Positions 6,875-10,339 of a DNA stretch of 10,339 nt are shown piece after piece. The notes below the pieces were generated by a model. That model did no database searches and was not told the origin of the DNA. It saw only the letters and a list, made by a program, of their open reading frames with translations. The position numbers and the translations under genes are program-made. Each line of letters opens with the position of its first letter. Position 1 is the first letter of the stretch. The stretch is from positions 1 to 10,339 of the forward strand of contig DBWN01000078.1 of the NCBI GenBank assembly GCA_002308935.1, read 5' to 3'. The stretch is from Bacteroidales bacterium UBA1237 (lineage in GTDB: Bacteria; Bacteroidota; Bacteroidia; Bacteroidales; UBA932).

Positions 6875-8518
6875 ATGGAACACTATCTTGCAAGACTGCA
6901 GAACGCAACGCGTAAGTATTGGAACAAACCCGCCCTCAACAATATCGGAGGCGAAACATTCAATTATGGTCAGATGGCTACCACGATCGAGAAATTCCAT
7001 CTCGCATTCGATGCCCTCGGATTCAAAAAGGGTGATAAGATCGCACTTTGCGCCCGTAACGGTGCCCGTTGGGGTATGGCATACCTGGCCGTCAATACCT
7101 ATGAGACCGTGATTGTCCCCATCCTTGCTGACTTCACTCCGGAGAGCGTCAACTATCTGGTGGACCATTCTGAGAGCATCGCTCTTTTCACTAACGCTGA
7201 CAAGTGGGCCAAACTTGATATCACCAAAATGCCCCTTGTGAAGATAGTGATCGATGTCGACACCTGGAAACCGCTCTGGACTGTGGATGAGAAGACTGCT
7301 GAGGCTTACGCTTCCGCTGAATCACTCTTCACTGCCAAATACCCTGACGGGTATGGCCCTGAGGATGTGGTTTTCCCGACTGACAATTGGGACAATCTCA
7401 GCACCATCAACTATACTTCCGGTTCGACTGGCAGCCCTAAGGGGGTCATGCTCACTTATCGCAATTTCTCCGCTACCGTGGACTACAGCCAAAGGAACGT
7501 CCCTTCATCGGATGAATGCAGTATGGTCTCCATGCTTCCGATGGCGCATATGTACGGTCTGGTGATAGAGTTCATCTATCCTCTGTGCAACGGTACTGCC
7601 ATCTACTGGCTCGGCAAGACCCCGACACCTACAGCTCTTCTCAAGGCTTTCGCCGATGTGAAACCTTACCTCTTGATCACTGTTCCATTGGTCATGGAGA
7701 AGATCTTCAAGTCAAAGGTCAAACCTATACTTGACAAACCCATCATGAAGATCGCTGTGAAGATTCCGGGACTGAACAAGATCATATACAAGAAGATAAG
7801 GGATGGTCTCATGCAGGCCTTCGGCGGCAATATCCAGGAGTTCATCATGGGTGGAGCGGCCGTGAATCCTGAGGTCGAGAAGTGGTTCAAGAAGATCAAA
7901 CTCCCGTATCTTGTGGGTTACGGAATGACTGAAGCCGCACCTCTCCTTGCATATGAGCATTGGACAAAGTATGTCGCAGGGTCCTGCGGTAAGGCTGTCG
8001 ACTGCGCTGATGTAAGGATAGATTCCGACGATCCTCATCATGTCGTGGGAGAGATCCAGGCAAAGGGTGACAATATCTGCATCGGATACTACAAGAACCC
8101 CGAAGCTTCAGCCAATGCCTTCACCGAAGATGGTTATTTGCGTACTGGAGACCTCGGTATCATCGATGAGGAAGGCAACATCTTCATCAGAGGACGCAGC
8201 AAGAACATGATCCTCGGTCCTTCCGGTCAGAACATCTATCCGGAGGAAATTGAAGCTGTCGTGAACAATCAGAGCTATGTGGTTGAATCCGTTGTCGTAG
8301 ACCGTGGCGGCAAGCTCGTCGCTTTGGTTTACCTGGATCAGCAAGCTATCGCCAAGGCTCTTCTCGACCCGGAGACCGTGAGTGAGATTCCTGAAAACAT
8401 CAAGGTAGCTTCCAACAAGTCTCTTCCCGGTTACAGCCAAATCTATAAAGTTGAAGTTATGGCCGAGCCTTTCGAGAAGACCCCGAAGATGAGCATCAAG
8501 AGATTCTTGTACAAATAG
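6875..8518 (+). CDS. AMP-forming acyl-CoA synthetase (long-chain fatty acid-CoA ligase family)
   Basis: This 547-residue ANL-superfamily enzyme activates a carboxylate, probably a fatty acid, to an acyl-AMP and then a CoA thioester. The N-terminal domain carries the phosphate-binding motif YTSGSTGSPKGVML (180-193), and GYGMTE is at 348-353. The hinge region carries YLRTGDLGIIDEEGNIFIRGRSKNMI (421-446, Asp426), followed by GQNIYPEEIE (451-460). There is no signal peptide; helices around 285-315 may contact membrane. The C-terminal A10 segment reads KTPKMSIKRFLY. In most family members a lysine precedes the I of the IKR triplet, and here that place is Ser540, with Lys538 and Lys542 flanking. 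The start at 6875 fits the conserved opening and an A-rich leader. It runs divergently from the HAD gene. Chain-length preference cannot be read from the sequence. Confidence 0.9.
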   Translation: MEHYLARLQNATRKYWNKPALNNIGGETFNYGQMATTIEKFHLAFDALGFKKGDKIALCARNGARWGMAYLAVNTYETVIVPILADFTPESVNYLVDHSESIALFTNADKWAKLDITKMPLVKIVIDVDTWKPLWTVDEKTAEAYASAESLFTAKYPDGYGPEDVVFPTDNWDNLSTINYTSGSTGSPKGVMLTYRNFSATVDYSQRNVPSSDECSMVSMLPMAHMYGLVIEFIYPLCNGTAIYWLGKTPTPTALLKAFADVKPYLLITVPLVMEKIFKSKVKPILDKPIMKIAVKIPGLNKIIYKKIRDGLMQAFGGNIQEFIMGGAAVNPEVEKWFKKIKLPYLVGYGMTEAAPLLAYEHWTKYVAGSCGKAVDCADVRIDSDDPHHVVGEIQAKGDNICIGYYKNPEASANAFTEDGYLRTGDLGIIDEEGNIFIRGRSKNMILGPSGQNIYPEEIEAVVNNQSYVVESVVVDRGGKLVALVYLDQQAIAKALLDPETVSEIPENIKVASNKSLPGYSQIYKVEVMAEPFEKTPKMSIKRFLYK

Positions 8519-8522
8519 GGAA

Positions 8523-9029
8523 TTGTTCCTTGTGATCTCATTCCTGGGTTTCGACTTTGCCAGGCACCCTGAAGACCGTAAAGAGAGGAACGATGACTTC
8601 GCGAGATATTTCGAGATACGTGACAGGAAGAGCGGCGAACTGTTCTCCGACAAGCTCCACTTCATGATAATCGAGGTCAAGAACATGAAGAAGGGGCCCA
8701 AGGAGCTGGAGACCGACCTCGAGAGACTGACTTACGCGTTCGGACACATGAAAGAAGAGACACATATGCCTGAAGAATTCAAAGGGACTGGTATGGAAAA
8801 GATCTACGAGAAAGCGAGCATCGCCCAGATGCCCCAGGATGAATACATGAATTACATCAACCACTGCATGGCTATTTGGGATGAGGAGAACAGGCTGAAC
8901 TCGGCTTACAGGAGAGGTAAGAGAGAGGAAAAGATTGATATTGCCCGGAAACTTAAAGCTGAGGAGACAGACTTTTCAGTGATTTCAAGAACTACGGGAC
9001 TACCTCTTGAGGAGATTGAAAAGCTATAG
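8523..9029 (+). pseudogene. Rpn-family PD-(D/E)XK nuclease/putative transposase, 5'-truncated (C-terminal part only)
   Basis: The open frame encodes about 168 residues resembling the C-terminal half of Bacteroidota Rpn-family nuclease/putative transposase proteins (PF12784-like). It begins at the VISFLGFDF strand, then has a RYFEIRDRKSGELFSDKLHFMIIEVKN segment split by the usual beta strands, a helical middle, and a lysine-rich tail. The tail ends in ARKLKAEETDFSVISRTTGLPLEEIEKL (in pieces: ARKLKAEE, ISRTTGLPLEEIEKL), the common closing module of these proteins. The N-terminal PD-(D/E)XK catalytic domain is absent, and the region upstream is the intact synthetase gene, whose stop is 4 bases away. 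Only a weak TTG (8525 end) or an internal ATG at 8664 could start it. There are no internal stops or frameshifts. It is most simply a remnant; a retained C-terminal domain protein is the alternative. Confidence 0.72.
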
Positions 9030-9058
9030 TTTTCTATGCTGAGTTCTATATGTGATTA

Positions 9059-9088
9059 GGGGCTGGCCAGTTTTTTCTGGTCAGCCCC
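9059..9088. terminator. 12-pair hairpin between convergent genes
   Basis: GGGGCTGGCCAG (9059-9070) pairs with CTGGTCAGCCCC (9077-9088) around a TTTTTT loop; one position is a G-T pair on the + strand. The + strand continues only with TTTGAAAAA, and the - strand has no T run, so it lacks a classic tract. It lies 29 bases after the Rpn remnant stop and 33 bases past the end of the convergent DUF1593 gene. It probably ends or protects transcripts from both sides. Confidence 0.55.
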
Positions 9089-9121
9089 TTTGAAAAATGC
9101 CAGTGCTATTTGCTGTTGGTG

Positions 9122-10339
9122 TTATTTGACAGTAAGGATGATTCTGGCGTATCTGGTAAGAGCAGGAGTGCCGGAATCAGTAACTTGGCAAATGAGATGG
9201 TAGGTCTCACCTGATACTGCTCCTTCGGGAACAATTACCTGAGGATTAGCGCTTTGTGCGTTTTCAATCTGGAGTTCTCCCTTGCCTGTTCCGGCGTCTT
9301 TGTATTGGAACCACTTGAAGTTGAGAGTGTCACCATCAGGATCTGAAGACTTCGCCGCATTCATCTTGAGGCTTTCTCCAGCGGAGACTGTCCTTGTCTG
9401 TTCTCCTTTGACTACAGCCTTGGGTGCGTGGTTCGCCTCATTGTAAGGCTTCACGCACCAGTCGGCCTTCGCCGCGAAATCACTCTGGAGTGCATCGCAC
9501 CAGCGTGTGAGAGCACCGTAGTAGTCGAGGGTTACCTGTTCGCCCATGCCCCTGTGCTGGCCAAGCCATGCTGAACCGGGATTGTATCGTCCTCCGCTGA
9601 ACACCCAGTCCGGGTCATCGATTGGAGCGGGATCTATGTAGGTATTGTCCTTATAGAGATCATATCTTCCGCCCCAGCTTCCCCAGTCGGGATGATCCAT
9701 GTTGCCGAGTCCTGTCCTTATGTTATATATGAAGGAAGGGGAGTCTCCCTCTGATATGAAATCTCCTCCTCTAGTATGGTAAAGGGCGCAGAGCGGACCG
9801 TGTCCGTTGAGTATGTTCTCGTTGTTCCACTCTTTCTGGAAGTACTGCCTCATTTCCGGGTACATGAGCTGCCTCCATGAGTAGGCCATAGCCCAGAACT
9901 GGTCGGAAAGGATGGTGGGAATATTGTATTTGCCCCAAACGGGCTTGATGTAGTCCTGATAGGTGTTGTCCTGCTCCCAAATAGAGTAGATGCGCATTTT
10001 TGAAGCGACGTATTCCATCTTTTCAGGATGCTCTTCCGCTATTGTCTTGAGCGCACGTGAAAGCGTGTTCAGACCTCCCCATGCCTGGAACCAGATGGGA
10101 CGGGAATCGCTTTCGTCAAGCAGAAGTTTTACGAGGAATTCAGAACCGGGTGTCACTTCTTCCATCTCGCCTTCCCCGTTGATGTTGCCAAGGAGTGATA
10201 CGCTCTCAAGATATTCGGGCGTGGGATAAGCGGGATCGTTCGCTGAGAGGGAAGGATATACTTCGCGGTACGCTTTCAGGTACGGGGCCAGCCATTCATT
10301 TCCGGCCCAGTTGTGCCCGACCCAGTGGAACTGCGAGCT
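9122..10339 (-). CDS. DUF1593 / Sde182-like nucleoside hydrolase-like protein, 5' end outside the window
   Basis: The 405 visible residues are the C-terminal part of a protein of the DUF1593 (PF07632-type) family, which includes the cellulose-binding protein Sde182 of Saccharophagus. The frame is open to the window edge. The visible N-terminal part has YPTPEYLESV (about residues 38-47) and IWFQAWGGLNTLSRAL (81-96), both typical of the nucleoside hydrolase-like domain. GNMDHPDWGSWGGRYD (about 212-227) closes that domain. The last 90 residues (from NHAPKAVV) form a beta-sandwich module with SSDPDGDTLNFKWFQY, as in the Sde182 C-terminal domain. Such proteins are usually secreted and linked to plant polysaccharide use, but the signal peptide would lie outside the window. 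The enzymatic activity is not established for the family. Confidence 0.85.
   Translation of the reverse strand, partial: SSQFHWVGHNWAGNEWLAPYLKAYREVYPSLSANDPAYPTPEYLESVSLLGNINGEGEMEEVTPGSEFLVKLLLDESDSRPIWFQAWGGLNTLSRALKTIAEEHPEKMEYVASKMRIYSIWEQDNTYQDYIKPVWGKYNIPTILSDQFWAMAYSWRQLMYPEMRQYFQKEWNNENILNGHGPLCALYHTRGGDFISEGDSPSFIYNIRTGLGNMDHPDWGSWGGRYDLYKDNTYIDPAPIDDPDWVFSGGRYNPGSAWLGQHRGMGEQVTLDYYGALTRWCDALQSDFAAKADWCVKPYNEANHAPKAVVKGEQTRTVSAGESLKMNAAKSSDPDGDTLNFKWFQYKDAGTGKGELQIENAQSANPQVIVPEGAVSGETYHLICQVTDSGTPALTRYARIILTVK

Noticed and set aside
6734..7168. N-terminal extension of the HAD hydrolase frame
   Set aside because: The extra 145 codons are antisense to the start of the acyl-CoA synthetase and cover the divergent control region. 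HAD motif I begins directly after the ATG at 6733.
8108..8701. Open frame of 197 codons on the - strand
   Set aside because: It is antisense to the synthetase C-terminal domain and the Rpn fragment, both recognisable on the + strand.
8519..9121. Complete insertion sequence around the Rpn fragment
   Set aside because: No terminal inverted repeats or target duplications were seen flanking it. The only inverted repeat is the hairpin at 9059-9088, which has no partner on the left.

Overview
The window looks like chromosome from a member of the Bacteroidota, probably an uncultured gut-type Bacteroidales. Three things point that way. The protein families are typical of the phylum: a WbqC-like protein in a lipid A operon, agmatine deiminase plus N-carbamoylputrescine amidase, a small C1-type lipoprotein peptidase, and a secreted DUF1593/Sde182-type protein. 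Shine-Dalgarno sites are absent, with A-rich leaders before the starts. At least one promoter (before aguA) fits the Bacteroidota TTTG-N19-TAnnTTTG pattern. This placement is inferred from gene content, not from a marker gene.

Layout: (1) 1-1703, + strand: the 3' end of lpxC, then lpxA, then a WbqC-like gene whose GTG start shares one base with the lpxA stop. This is a lipid A / surface glycan operon. (2) 1719-4951, + strand: a promoter with a start-site inverted repeat, then aguA and aguB (agmatine to putrescine in two steps) and purT (formate-dependent purine synthesis), ending at a strong hairpin terminator that can also serve the opposite strand. (3) 5053-6733, - strand: a two-gene unit, a HAD-family hydrolase followed 4 bases later by a papain-fold (C1) lipoprotein peptidase. 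(4) 6844-8518, + strand: a divergently transcribed acyl-CoA synthetase with its own likely promoter. (5) 8523-9029, + strand: a 5'-truncated Rpn/PD-(D/E)XK nuclease-family gene that keeps only its C-terminal part, directly behind the synthetase stop codon. (6) 9059-9088: a long T-loop hairpin between convergent genes. (7) 9122-10339, - strand: a DUF1593/Sde182-like gene running off the right edge.

Most of the window is ordinary core metabolism. The points most worth a second look are the orphan Rpn C-terminal frame, the inverted repeat at the predicted transcription start of aguA, an LpxC that ends without the FabZ domain usually fused to it in Bacteroidota, and a missing lysine in the A10 motif of the acyl-CoA synthetase. 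I see no CRISPR array, tRNA, rRNA, prophage or complete insertion sequence. No gene-free stretch reaches 300 bases; the longest is 6734-6874.
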